A DNA stretch of 26,736 bases from a virus: positions 1-26,736 of the IMG/VR virus record IMGVR_UViG_3300018424_000193, one strand, 5' to 3'. A model generated the notes under the pieces. It made no database searches and was not told the origin of the DNA. It saw nothing but the letters and a program-made list of their open reading frames with translations. Positions 17,157-24,785 of this stretch are shown here, piece after piece (the first letter of the stretch is position 1; every line of letters starts with the position of its first letter). The translations under genes and the position numbers were made by a program.

Positions 17157-18062
17157 ATGTCTACTCAGCAGATTTTAGTAAATGATACAGTAAGAATAAG
17201 GGTTAGATTTGTCGACATAGATCCACTTACTGGAGACGAGGTTGATATATATCCAGCTACTGTTCTTATAAAGATCAATAACAGTTCTGGTACCGAAGTG
17301 CTTGCCGACGATGCTGTGCAGGAATCTCCTTCTGTTTTTTATTATGACTATGTCCCCGATTCTGCTGATACCTATGAAATAACTTTTACTGGAACTTTAA
17401 CCTCTGGTAATTCTGTTGTTGTAAAACAGAAATTGTATGTTAGTTCCTTTACTCCTGAGCAGGAGTATAGGCCGACTATTACTTTGAAGTCTGATGAGAT
17501 TATAGCTTTTGCTCCTGATGTGACTCCTCTTTATGTTGATCCAGAATCTCTTCTTCCAATCTTTCCTGACGCAAGCCTGCTTGAAATAGGTGAGATAATT
17601 CATTCTTATTCTTTAGAGGTTAAGGGTATTTACAATCTTCAAGATTCTGAAGACGGTTCAGGTCTTCCTTTTATTGTTTCTGAATACATCAAGGCCGCTA
17701 CTGCCTGTGATTTAACTAGAACTTACGGTTTTGGTGGAGATGATGAGACTTCTATATCTCTTGGTGATCTTTCTATTATGAATCGTTCTATTCCAAGAAA
17801 TGTCGTTAATAGAGATAATGCAACGACATGGTGTCAGATAGCTACAGCTTTAAGAAAAGAGATGTTGGCTGGTAGGGTTGGTCCTACTGCAATTCAGCCC
17901 AAAGGTTTACCTGGCAAGAGAATCACGACTAGTGGCAAACAGGTTGAGGCTGAGACTGGTAAGGTCGTTTACCTTACTGATAGAGATCTTTATGGTCCGG
18001 GTAGAAAAGTTACCCTTAAAGACGACCCTATGCCGGATAGGGATTTAAGAAGCTATGATTGA
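17157..18062 (+). CDS. Head-tail connector (adaptor) candidate with N-terminal beta domain
   Basis: The protein has 301 residues. Residues about 1-95 are an Ig/BppU-like beta sandwich (NDTVRIRVRFVDID, then VFYYDYVPDSADTYEITF and VVKQKLYVS). Residues about 135-250 are helical (IGEIIHSYSLEVKGIYNL, FIVSEYIKAATACDLTRTYG, WCQIATALRKEMLAGRVG), as in adaptor proteins that sit under the portal. The C-terminus is basic and Gly-rich. AGGAG precedes the ATG, and the last 8 bases overlap the next gene. The order portal, capsid, this gene, small neck gene, sheath fits the adaptor/stopper/terminator order in contractile-tail phages. The N-terminal domain looks like the N-terminus of the sheath-like protein at 18429. 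The connector role is inferred mainly from order and helical pattern. Confidence 0.6.
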   Translation: MSTQQILVNDTVRIRVRFVDIDPLTGDEVDIYPATVLIKINNSSGTEVLADDAVQESPSVFYYDYVPDSADTYEITFTGTLTSGNSVVVKQKLYVSSFTPEQEYRPTITLKSDEIIAFAPDVTPLYVDPESLLPIFPDASLLEIGEIIHSYSLEVKGIYNLQDSEDGSGLPFIVSEYIKAATACDLTRTYGFGGDDETSISLGDLSIMNRSIPRNVVNRDNATTWCQIATALRKEMLAGRVGPTAIQPKGLPGKRITTSGKQVEAETGKVVYLTDRDLYGPGRKVTLKDDPMPDRDLRSYD

Positions 18063-18426
18063 TCCTAAGAGAACTTTTAAAAAGATTCTTAAGGAGTGGG
18101 GTCATGATGTTTATCTTCAGCGTCTTTTGTCTAATGGAAATTACGCGGATCAGTTCGAATTAATAACCACTAGACAGGTAGGGCAGTCTGGCGTAACCAA
18201 TACTACATCTGCCCATGAAATGGATGAAGGTGTAGTGGTTAGGTATGATGCAGTTTATTATTTTGAAGATGTTGTCAATCCAACTGAAGGTGACAGAATT
18301 TATGAGGGTTTTTCTAGTAAGCTAAATAAGAATTACACTATTTTTAAGATTGACGCAGTTACCCCTGTTCGTGGTAGACTTGGTAAAATTAACTATTGGA
18401 TTGTTGGTGCTTCCAGAGAGAGATAA
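18055..18426 (+). CDS. Head closure (stopper) candidate
   Basis: The protein has 123 residues. Its ATG overlaps the connector gene by 8 bases, and AAGAAG-like purines lie upstream. Its length, beta-rich core and the motif YYFEDVVNPTEGDRIYEGF followed by YTIFKIDAVTPVRG fit small head-closure proteins (SPP1 gp16-like), which have a beta barrel containing a GDRI-type turn. It would seal the filled head and dock the tail. The next gene starts 2 bases after its stop. The resemblance rests on motif and position; a tail-terminator role is an alternative. Confidence 0.6.
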   Translation: MIDPKRTFKKILKEWGHDVYLQRLLSNGNYADQFELITTRQVGQSGVTNTTSAHEMDEGVVVRYDAVYYFEDVVNPTEGDRIYEGFSSKLNKNYTIFKIDAVTPVRGRLGKINYWIVGASRER

Positions 18427-18428
18427 TT

Positions 18429-20024
18429 ATGTTTACTGTTCAAAGGGGATCTGTAGCATCTTTTAAGTTTCTTTTTATTAGAGATGGTGTAGTTTACGAT
18501 CCCGTAAATCAAGCAACTCCTGTTGATGTTAGATTCAGTATTATTAGAGGTGAACTGGGAAATGGCCCAGTTATTGATGGTCCATATTCATATCTGAATC
18601 AGCCTGCAACACCCGATAGTGATACCTATATAGAAGTTGCCAATAACGGTGAGTATACCTTTAATTATAAAATCCCTGGTACTCTTTTTCATGGGAAGTA
18701 TTCTGTATTAGCGAACACTTTTGATTCCAATGGTTCTCTAGATATACAGTCATTTTTTCAAATTAATGAAGGATCATATTCTCTTAATCCTGTTGTTATA
18801 GCTAATAGCTCAAATACCGTAGTTAATTACAGACCTAGCTATGATCAGATTAATAAGGGAAATACTTCCACTCTTCTTTTGTTGGGGCATTGTAATAACT
18901 TGCCACTCAATGAGCCAGTAGAGATTAATGATGTCCAATCGGCCGTGGACATATTAGGCGCCGATGACAACTCCCCCTTGCTAAGGGGTGTGTTTGACGC
19001 CTATGCAGCTGGAGCTAGAGATATAGTTGTTTGTTCTGTTGCAAGAATGAATGAGTATGTTTCGTTGTTTGAAAATAGACTTACGGCAACTGATGCATTT
19101 GAGTATAATGAATCTAGTCCAGCTCAAAAAACTTTCTATGAGAAGTATTATGAAAGATTAGAAACAACATATTCTATGATAAAAGAATTAGATTTTGTAG
19201 ATATGGTTGTACCTCTGGAGGCCTCTATGATTAGAACTGGTGGTGTAGATTTTGTTTCTCAATTAGCTAACTATTGTACAGATTTCCATAATTATACTGG
19301 GAATGTACAGATTGGGTTTATTGGATCTAGGACTGGTGGTGTAAATCCAGGTGATGTTTCAGAAATTATTTCTAATTCAGTTTTAGTAAATAAGTTAACA
19401 ACTTTTTCTGCCGATGGAAATATAGCTACTGACAATGGAAGGTTTATTGTTCCTATTTATGGTGAAGTGGTATTTAAGCATCCTCATTTATTCAAGTCCT
19501 ATATAGGCTCACCTGCTGCAGCGGTTGCGGGGATGGCTGCTTCTGCAAGCTTGTCTAGTTCTTTGGTGAAGAAAAGAATTCCAGAGGTCATGTCTTTGTA
19601 TGGTCTAGATCTTACTAATGAGCAGCATAGTCTATTAGATTCTTATGGTATAAATACTGTTTATCGTGGTAAGAAAACAAGAAGGTCAGTTCCTTTTGAG
19701 GTTTATCTGTCAAATGAATATACTTTATCTAATTCGAATTCTTCGCTCCATAAGCTTGCGCAGATGAGACTAGTTTCAAGAATAGTGAGCGAAATAAAGT
19801 ACTTTGCAGAAGGAGCCATAGGTAAGTTTAGTTATGACAAGGTTAGATCACAAAGTGTTGATTTTATGGAGTCTTTAAAGGGTAATGATAGTATAGTTGA
19901 TTATTCTTTAAATATAAAAAAGAGAACTGATAATCCTGGTGAGTTAATTTTTTATGTAGATGTACTATCATCCTTAGGTTTAAAGAATATTAATTTCTCT
20001 TTGTCTGCGGGTCCGGCGGTATAA
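18429..20024 (+). CDS. Tail sheath-like protein 1 with extra N-terminal beta domain
   Basis: The protein has 531 residues from the ATG at 18429, chosen over an in-frame TTG at 18396 inside the previous gene. Residues about 1-115 form a beta domain similar to the N-terminus of the connector at 17157. The sheath-like part includes a Rossmann-like stretch (TSTLLLLGHCNNLPLNEPV, then GVFDAYAAGARDIVVCSV), a domain with ELDFVDMVVPLEAS and a C-terminal LRLVSRI-type helix ending in LKNINFSLSAGP strands. Contractile sheaths of known phages share this layout. The protein at 21037 shares it too but lacks the first 115 residues, so the pair is duplicated. One could form the main sheath and the other a specialised neck or baseplate ring. 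The assignment of roles is open. Confidence 0.75.
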   Translation: MFTVQRGSVASFKFLFIRDGVVYDPVNQATPVDVRFSIIRGELGNGPVIDGPYSYLNQPATPDSDTYIEVANNGEYTFNYKIPGTLFHGKYSVLANTFDSNGSLDIQSFFQINEGSYSLNPVVIANSSNTVVNYRPSYDQINKGNTSTLLLLGHCNNLPLNEPVEINDVQSAVDILGADDNSPLLRGVFDAYAAGARDIVVCSVARMNEYVSLFENRLTATDAFEYNESSPAQKTFYEKYYERLETTYSMIKELDFVDMVVPLEASMIRTGGVDFVSQLANYCTDFHNYTGNVQIGFIGSRTGGVNPGDVSEIISNSVLVNKLTTFSADGNIATDNGRFIVPIYGEVVFKHPHLFKSYIGSPAAAVAGMAASASLSSSLVKKRIPEVMSLYGLDLTNEQHSLLDSYGINTVYRGKKTRRSVPFEVYLSNEYTLSNSNSSLHKLAQMRLVSRIVSEIKYFAEGAIGKFSYDKVRSQSVDFMESLKGNDSIVDYSLNIKKRTDNPGELIFYVDVLSSLGLKNINFSLSAGPAV

Positions 20025-20025
20025 T

Positions 20026-20925
20026 ATGGCTTATATAAATAGAAGTTTTCCTGTTAGTAATGTGAGTGACAGTTGGCCAGATCTGCTGCATGAGCCTTTG
20101 CTTGTTTCGCCTGGTTATATAAATCAAAATTTAGATATTTTTCAGACAGGCACCTTAAGCTATTTGGAATTTATTTTGATGGTTAAAAAAATATGGGAAG
20201 ATAGTCATCCTAAAATACCAATGTTTCCATACTCCGCAAATAGGGAAGCTTTTTCCTCTTATGGTTCTTCTACTACCTTTGATTCCTCTGGTAATCCGAC
20301 TAGTACAAGTATAAATACATCGACTACAGTTAGTGATTCGGCTGATAACCCTAATGCTACCGGAACTTCTGCTCTAGACGAATTTCCAGCAATAGTTGGA
20401 TACTCTTTAGAATTAAGAAAGGCTCATACCACCGAACCTAAACCTAGGATGCGTCAAAATGTTATAAATAATGAGTATACTATTTATGGTCAGAAATTTC
20501 AGAATATTATTAGCTTCACTATAATGTCTAAGGTCGGCACTTTTCAGGGTGAAGATACCACTACTACTCGTGATGACCTTGATGCAGCAGTTTTGTGTGA
20601 TGAAATTATAGAAGCTTTTGAAGACTTTATGTTGGAATTTACTCCTATTTTTAAAGCCGCTGGTGCGTCAGATTTAGTATATTCTAGAAGGCTTTCTGAT
20701 TCTGAAATAAATAGAGACGGTAAAGACGTTCATAAGAGAACTGTTACATATATGTTAACAACTGAGAAGGTTTTTGCAATAAAAAATAGTGTTATACAGC
20801 ATGTTTCTGGAGATATAAGAGTTTGGGTTGCTAATAACGCGGCTACACCAGATATTTCTTCTGTTGATGGAAGTATTTCGATAACTCAAACAGATTTGTT
20901 TAATACTGCTACTCCAAATAGTTGA
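20026..20925 (+). CDS. Tail completion/terminator candidate
   Basis: The protein has 299 residues. Residues about 1-70 are mixed, with a hydrophobic helix (YLEFILMVKKIWED, about 46-59). A Ser/Thr/Asn-rich linker at about 77-115 is probably disordered. The rest has SLELRKAHTTEPKPRMRQN, a long strand FQNIISFTIMSKVG, the helix DEIIEAFEDFMLEFTP and a final beta region. Tail-terminator proteins often combine a helix of this type with a beta sheet facing the tube, and the gene lies between the two sheath-like genes, where neck and completion proteins are common. It starts one base after the previous stop and ends with tandem TGA TAA, followed by a 111-base gap with a candidate promoter. The function is inferred from place and fold pattern only. 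Confidence 0.55.
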   Translation: MAYINRSFPVSNVSDSWPDLLHEPLLVSPGYINQNLDIFQTGTLSYLEFILMVKKIWEDSHPKIPMFPYSANREAFSSYGSSTTFDSSGNPTSTSINTSTTVSDSADNPNATGTSALDEFPAIVGYSLELRKAHTTEPKPRMRQNVINNEYTIYGQKFQNIISFTIMSKVGTFQGEDTTTTRDDLDAAVLCDEIIEAFEDFMLEFTPIFKAAGASDLVYSRRLSDSEINRDGKDVHKRTVTYMLTTEKVFAIKNSVIQHVSGDIRVWVANNAATPDISSVDGSISITQTDLFNTATPNS

Positions 20926-20965
20926 TAATCTTGTATATTTGTTTGTAGAGAAAAGTGTTTGATGG

Positions 20966-20995
20966 TTGTTTTTATAAGTTCTACGTTACTATATA
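20966..20995 (+). promoter_or_regulatory. Candidate late promoter before the tail sheath
   Basis: The 111-base gap contains TTGTTT (20966-20971) and TTACTATATA (20986-20995), repeating the ten-base string found before the protease gene. With TACTAT (20987-20992) as -10, TTGTTT is 15 bases upstream, shorter than ideal. The gap follows tandem stops and precedes an abundant virion gene, so a promoter is expected here. Confidence 0.5.
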
Positions 20996-21036
20996 CGAAG
21001 ATTAGTAAGTCCCATAATTGGAGGTCTTAAGACAAT

Positions 21037-22278
21037 ATGGCTACACCTGGAGTAAATACGATTATTAGAGATCGCTTTTATAGTGTTTCTCGTACCGATG
21101 CGCCAACTGGTCCCAGAGTTGTTACTATAGCTCGTCGTAGTACTGCTGATGCAACCGGTGGAATAGCTGACGTTGATGTTTATCGTGCAACTAACGAGGC
21201 AGATGTTATCACGGCATTTGGTGATGGTTCCGATATACACCGTTCATATAAGGAGCTTGTTTCTGCTGGAGTGGAAAGAATTTATCTTGTTCCCCTTCCA
21301 AGCGATACGGTTTTCAATCATACTACTGGTTCTGTAACTAGCAGTTCTTTTGGTTCTGGTCTTTTTGATGCAGCGTTTGATGCAGCTGAGACCGCTGTTC
21401 CTGACGTTATTGTTCCTTGGGGTCGTGGTGGTCATCCCGATGATTGGGAGGATCCTGCTACTCCATCAAATGACGCTGAGTATGGTTTCCATGCCGATAA
21501 CAGCACTACAGTTTCCCAGAACTGGGCTTATCAAGTTGGTGTAAAGGTCAAAGATATCTCAGAGAATACTAATCCCTGCCTAGCAATTATGGGTGTTAAG
21601 CCTTTCATCTCCACTGCCGAGAAGATGACTCCTTCACAGGTGACAAGTCATTTGGCTCTTTCTAGTCTTCCAAGTAACTCAGATGCTACAATGAGTACTG
21701 TTGGTCCTTATGTTGTTGTCGTTGCTGGTGAGATTAAGCCAGTTAACTACACTTCCAATGGGGTTGACTTTGGTTACACCAATGCCGCCGCCGCTATGGC
21801 TGCTACGGTGACTAGAACTTCTAGCTATATTTCAGTTGTTAATAAGCCTTTGTTTAATGTTGATTCACTGCGTTATTCTGCTTCAAGAACAACTCAATCA
21901 GCTTTAGCTGACAAGGGTGTCAATCCTGCTGTTGTGAACTTTAACAGAATTCCTGTTTTTGCTGATGCAGTGACATTTGCTCCTGCTACATCTGACTATA
22001 CTAGACTTACCACTAAGAGAATTGTGGATGATGCTACGAACATTGTTAGGAGAGTTTGCCAGAAGTTTATTGGTCAACCTTCAAACATTCAGATCAGAAA
22101 TTCAATGGAAACTGCGATTAGTTCTGGTCTAAGAGGGATGCAACTTTTGGGTGCCTTATTGAGCAGTGATTTTGCGGTTACGTATCTTCCTGCGCAAAAT
22201 AAGGCGATAGTTGATCTCGTTATAACACCTGCCTTCGAATTAAAGAATATCGAAGTTCAGGTTGCCGTTGATATATGA
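21037..22278 (+). CDS. Tail sheath protein 2 (probable main sheath)
   Basis: The protein has 413 residues. The N-terminus (ATPGVNTIIRD, then TGPRVVTIAR), the middle SDIHRSYKELVSAGVERIYLVPLP (about residues 67-90) and the C-terminal region with TTKRIVDDATNIVRRVCQKFIGQPSN... and FELKNIEVQVAVDI match contractile sheath proteins: a Rossmann-like core, then a helix and a final strand used in linking neighbours. GGAGGT (21020-21025) lies upstream with an 11-base spacing. Codons are less AT-rich than in most neighbours, compatible with high expression, and tandem TGA TAA ends the gene. It is directly followed by the first tube-like gene, the typical sheath/tube order. The shorter length compared with the protein at 18429 suggests this is the minimal sheath. 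Confidence 0.85.
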   Translation: MATPGVNTIIRDRFYSVSRTDAPTGPRVVTIARRSTADATGGIADVDVYRATNEADVITAFGDGSDIHRSYKELVSAGVERIYLVPLPSDTVFNHTTGSVTSSSFGSGLFDAAFDAAETAVPDVIVPWGRGGHPDDWEDPATPSNDAEYGFHADNSTTVSQNWAYQVGVKVKDISENTNPCLAIMGVKPFISTAEKMTPSQVTSHLALSSLPSNSDATMSTVGPYVVVVAGEIKPVNYTSNGVDFGYTNAAAAMAATVTRTSSYISVVNKPLFNVDSLRYSASRTTQSALADKGVNPAVVNFNRIPVFADAVTFAPATSDYTRLTTKRIVDDATNIVRRVCQKFIGQPSNIQIRNSMETAISSGLRGMQLLGALLSSDFAVTYLPAQNKAIVDLVITPAFELKNIEVQVAVDI

Positions 22279-22305
22279 TAATTACCGACTGGAGGGTAAG
22301 ATAAA

Positions 22306-22983
22306 ATGGCTGATACTACTGATGTAAACAAGTATTTAAATACATACACCACCTTTTCTGGCGCTGATATAGTTGCTACTTTTGGTGGTGTTGAGATTGG
22401 TGCTCTTTCTGGTATAACTTTCTCGGTTACAAGAGAGAAGGCACCTATCTACACTATGGGTTCTCCTAACCCACGTTCTTTTTCACGCGGTAAAAGAGGT
22501 ATCGCTGGCTCATTGATCTTTACGGTTTTTGATCGTCCAGCTCTCTACACGATGCTTCAGGAGAATATGGGAACTGAGCCACAATACTATTACACAAGAA
22601 CCCATAATGCTATTCCAGCAGGTTTGGATGCTAGTGGTAATAGAACTCGTGGTATTTCTCCTGTTGCTGACGATAAGTCAAGTGTTGTTAGAGAGATGCC
22701 TTTCTACGCAGATCAAATTCCTCCGTTTGACATTACAATAACTTTTGTAAATGAGTATGGTCAGGGTTCTGCAAGATCCATTTATGGTGTTGAACTTCTT
22801 AATGAGGGGTCTGGCGCCTCTATGGACGACATTGTCATTGAGGAAACAATGACGTATGTTGCTAGAGAGCTTGGTCCTATGTACACCATCAAGGCTAAGA
22901 ATGATGACGGTACAGTTAATGTCAATGATCAAGGTCTTCTCGTTGTTGAGAATGATCTAAATCCTGACATTATCAGACCATAA
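22306..22983 (+). CDS. Tail tube protein (first of three relatives)
   Basis: The protein has 225 residues and follows the sheath by 27 bases with GGAGGG before the ATG. The pattern GVEIGALSGITFSVTREKAPIY, then NPRSFSRGKRGIAGSLIFTVFD, the middle QIPPFDITITFVNEYGQ and the late IEETMTYVARELGP fits the tube proteins of contractile tails: beta-barrel strands with a loop that stacks rings. It would form the inner channel for DNA. Its codons resemble those of the sheath, and the gene ends with tandem TAA TAA just before a strong terminator, so this is probably the major tube. Two relatives follow (23053 and 23808). Confidence 0.82.
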   Translation: MADTTDVNKYLNTYTTFSGADIVATFGGVEIGALSGITFSVTREKAPIYTMGSPNPRSFSRGKRGIAGSLIFTVFDRPALYTMLQENMGTEPQYYYTRTHNAIPAGLDASGNRTRGISPVADDKSSVVREMPFYADQIPPFDITITFVNEYGQGSARSIYGVELLNEGSGASMDDIVIEETMTYVARELGPMYTIKAKNDDGTVNVNDQGLLVVENDLNPDIIRP

Positions 22984-23007
22984 TAAAATCTTTTACGGTT
23001 ATTAGAG

Positions 23008-23040
23008 TGCGCACGGAGAGCTTTTCTTCGTGCGCATTTT
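23008..23040 (+). terminator. Rho-independent terminator after the tail tube gene
   Basis: TGCGCACGGAGA (23008-23019) pairs with TCTTCGTGCGCA (23025-23036) over 12 pairs with one G-U and a 5-base loop, then TTTT (23037-23040). The stem base can extend into the T run through A-T and G-T pairs. It lies 24 bases after the tube stop and 12 before the next ATG, so it would lower expression of the downstream tube-like genes. Confidence 0.85.
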
Positions 23041-23052
23041 AATGGGAGCGTT

Positions 23053-23808
23053 ATGCCTGAGCAAAATACAGATCCAAATACTGGTAACACTAATCCTGCA
23101 ACAACTGTTGATTCGAGTTCTGTAGATGCTGACTCAAACTATTATGTGAATACCAATAGTGTTGGCTATACTTCTACTTATAATTCCTTTTCCGGTTCTG
23201 ATGCCGTTGTGACAATAGTCGTACCAGAAATATCTCCAGATGGAAATGCGATTGGTCCTGGTCAGCCTGTAGAGCTTGGGGAACTTCAAACAATATCATA
23301 TTCTATCCACAGAGAAAATTCTCCCATAAGAACTTTGGGACACGTAAACCCTAGGGGTTTCATTAAAGGTGGAAGAACAATTGCTGGAAGCTTAATCTTT
23401 ACTGTTTTTAATGAGTATGCATTTTATAGAATTTCTCAGTACAGGGAGTTTCTTGCTAGACAGGGTTTTTTTGCTCCTTTAGCTGACATGCTACCGCCTT
23501 TTGATATTGTTATTTCTTTTTTCAATGAATATGGTCAGGCTTCAAAAATGAAGATCATGGGTGTTACTATAGTTGATGAAGGTCAAACTATATCTATAGA
23601 CGACTTAATAACAGAGCAAACCTATACTTACATGGCTAGGAATATTCAACCTTTAACTAGACTTGTTGCTCGACATGATGCCTTCTATAGATCTTCAGAA
23701 GAAAAGGAAAGAGATATTCAGATTTCTCGCAATATTTTTGGTGATGTAATAGATGAATATAGCTCTTTCTTAAATACTGTTGAGACCGCTGAACCGTTGG
23801 AGCCATAA
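23053..23808 (+). CDS. Tail tube-like protein (second relative)
   Basis: The protein has 251 residues with GGGAG upstream at 23044-23048. The first roughly 45 residues are a Thr/Asn/Ser-rich, probably flexible extension that the first tube protein lacks. The rest follows the tube pattern closely: LGELQTISYSIHRENSPIR, NPRGFIKGGRTIAGSLIFTVFN, MLPPFDIVISFFNEYGQ and ITEQTYTYMARNIQP. The C-terminal tail is longer and charged. The stop overlaps the next ATG by one base. Behind the terminator it is probably less abundant than the first tube protein, so it may form an end ring such as an initiator or a tube-baseplate or tube-neck adaptor. The duplication is visible; the role is inference. Confidence 0.75.
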   Translation: MPEQNTDPNTGNTNPATTVDSSSVDADSNYYVNTNSVGYTSTYNSFSGSDAVVTIVVPEISPDGNAIGPGQPVELGELQTISYSIHRENSPIRTLGHVNPRGFIKGGRTIAGSLIFTVFNEYAFYRISQYREFLARQGFFAPLADMLPPFDIVISFFNEYGQASKMKIMGVTIVDEGQTISIDDLITEQTYTYMARNIQPLTRLVARHDAFYRSSEEKERDIQISRNIFGDVIDEYSSFLNTVETAEPLEP

Positions 23809-24716
23809 TGCAAAATAATAAATCTTTTAATTTACTATCTGATGAGATTGATTTGGTTTGGTCTGGTCAATCTGGTTCAGAAGAAAATAGATTTAATACT
23901 TATTATGATTATTATTTTAGTGGTGAAGATGTAAAGGTTTTTATAGATGGATTATATGATCCGTCTGATGAGCTTGATATCGCATCGTTTGCTTACTCGG
24001 TTAGGCAAGAGAAGCAGCCTTTGTATGGTTTTTGGTCTTATAATTACGATACCGTTATGTTGGGTACCAGGATTATTACTGGTGAGATAACTTTATTTAC
24101 AAGATATCCACAGAGAATGACGGATCTGTTGGCAAAGGCAGCCGAGGTTAGAGTTAATTCTGAGTCTAGAGGACAGTATGATAAGGTTTTGACTAGAATG
24201 TCTCCTCAAAATACTACACCTCAAGATGAGGCAAATCTTCAGAAATACTGGTCGTATAGTCAGCTGGATAGAGTAACCTCTGATCCAGCTTCTGAGGGTA
24301 TAGATGGTAGGAATATATTTAGTGCTCATCCGCCATTTAATTTTGTTGTGATGTATGGCGCTGAAGAGACGGCTTTGACACCTTCAGGTCTTTTAAGAAA
24401 CAACGATCAAGATGTTTCAGACGCGTTGGATAGATTAATGTATTCCGATGTTAATGAAAGAAGTGTTAAGGTTAATCAGGCTCAAGATCCGATGAAGATA
24501 GTTTTACAACAGGTTCACCTTATGAATATGTCTACCGCATACACTCCTGGTGGTCAACCTGTTGCGGAAAGTTATCAGTTTATTGCTAGAGATTATTACT
24601 TTAGTAAAATTGATCTTTCTTTTGTTAAGAACGTTAGAGCTAATGTGACATCTAACGATTATCCTGAACCGAGTTCTGGAACTGGATCTGTTAACACGCA
24701 GACTAATTATCAGTAG
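23808..24716 (+). CDS. Tail tube-like protein (third, most diverged relative)
   Basis: The protein has 302 residues. It keeps recognisable tube pieces: IASFAYSVRQEKQPLYGFWSYN (about residues 60-80), TRIITGEITLFTRYP, the HPPFNFVVMYGAEE block (about 170-184) and YQFIARDYYFSKI near the end. An insertion of about 60-70 residues lies between the first block and the PPF block, and a Ser/Thr-rich C-terminal tail is present. It overlaps the preceding gene by one base (TAATG), so the two are translated together. As with the second relative, an end-ring or baseplate-hub-proximal role is plausible. A promoter region follows after its stop. Confidence 0.65.
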   Translation: MQNNKSFNLLSDEIDLVWSGQSGSEENRFNTYYDYYFSGEDVKVFIDGLYDPSDELDIASFAYSVRQEKQPLYGFWSYNYDTVMLGTRIITGEITLFTRYPQRMTDLLAKAAEVRVNSESRGQYDKVLTRMSPQNTTPQDEANLQKYWSYSQLDRVTSDPASEGIDGRNIFSAHPPFNFVVMYGAEETALTPSGLLRNNDQDVSDALDRLMYSDVNERSVKVNQAQDPMKIVLQQVHLMNMSTAYTPGGQPVAESYQFIARDYYFSKIDLSFVKNVRANVTSNDYPEPSSGTGSVNTQTNYQ

Positions 24717-24748
24717 TGTAATTTGATCTAGATTTTTTTTCACGTAAG

Positions 24749-24757
24749 TGATATAAT
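24749..24757 (+). promoter_or_regulatory. Extended -10 promoter before the tail chaperone genes
   Basis: TGATATAAT (24749-24757) contains a perfect TATAAT at 24752-24757 and the TG of an extended -10. TTGATC occurs upstream at 24723-24728, but its 23-base spacing is too long, so a -35 is not clear and the promoter may depend on the extended -10. It sits 28 bases before the ATG of the next gene and shares both elements with the promoter at 6385-6413. Confidence 0.65.
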
Positions 24758-24785
24758 GTTATGAGTATACTGTAAGGAGATTATA

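Noticed and set aside
18396-18428. TTG start extending the first sheath protein
   Set aside because: It lies inside the previous gene without a ribosome binding site, whereas the ATG at 18429 opens a typical N-terminus.
24721-24745. T8 tract after the third tube-like gene as a terminator
   Set aside because: No convincing GC stem lies directly before the T run; only weak ATCA/TGAT pairing can be drawn. It is more likely part of an AT-rich promoter region.
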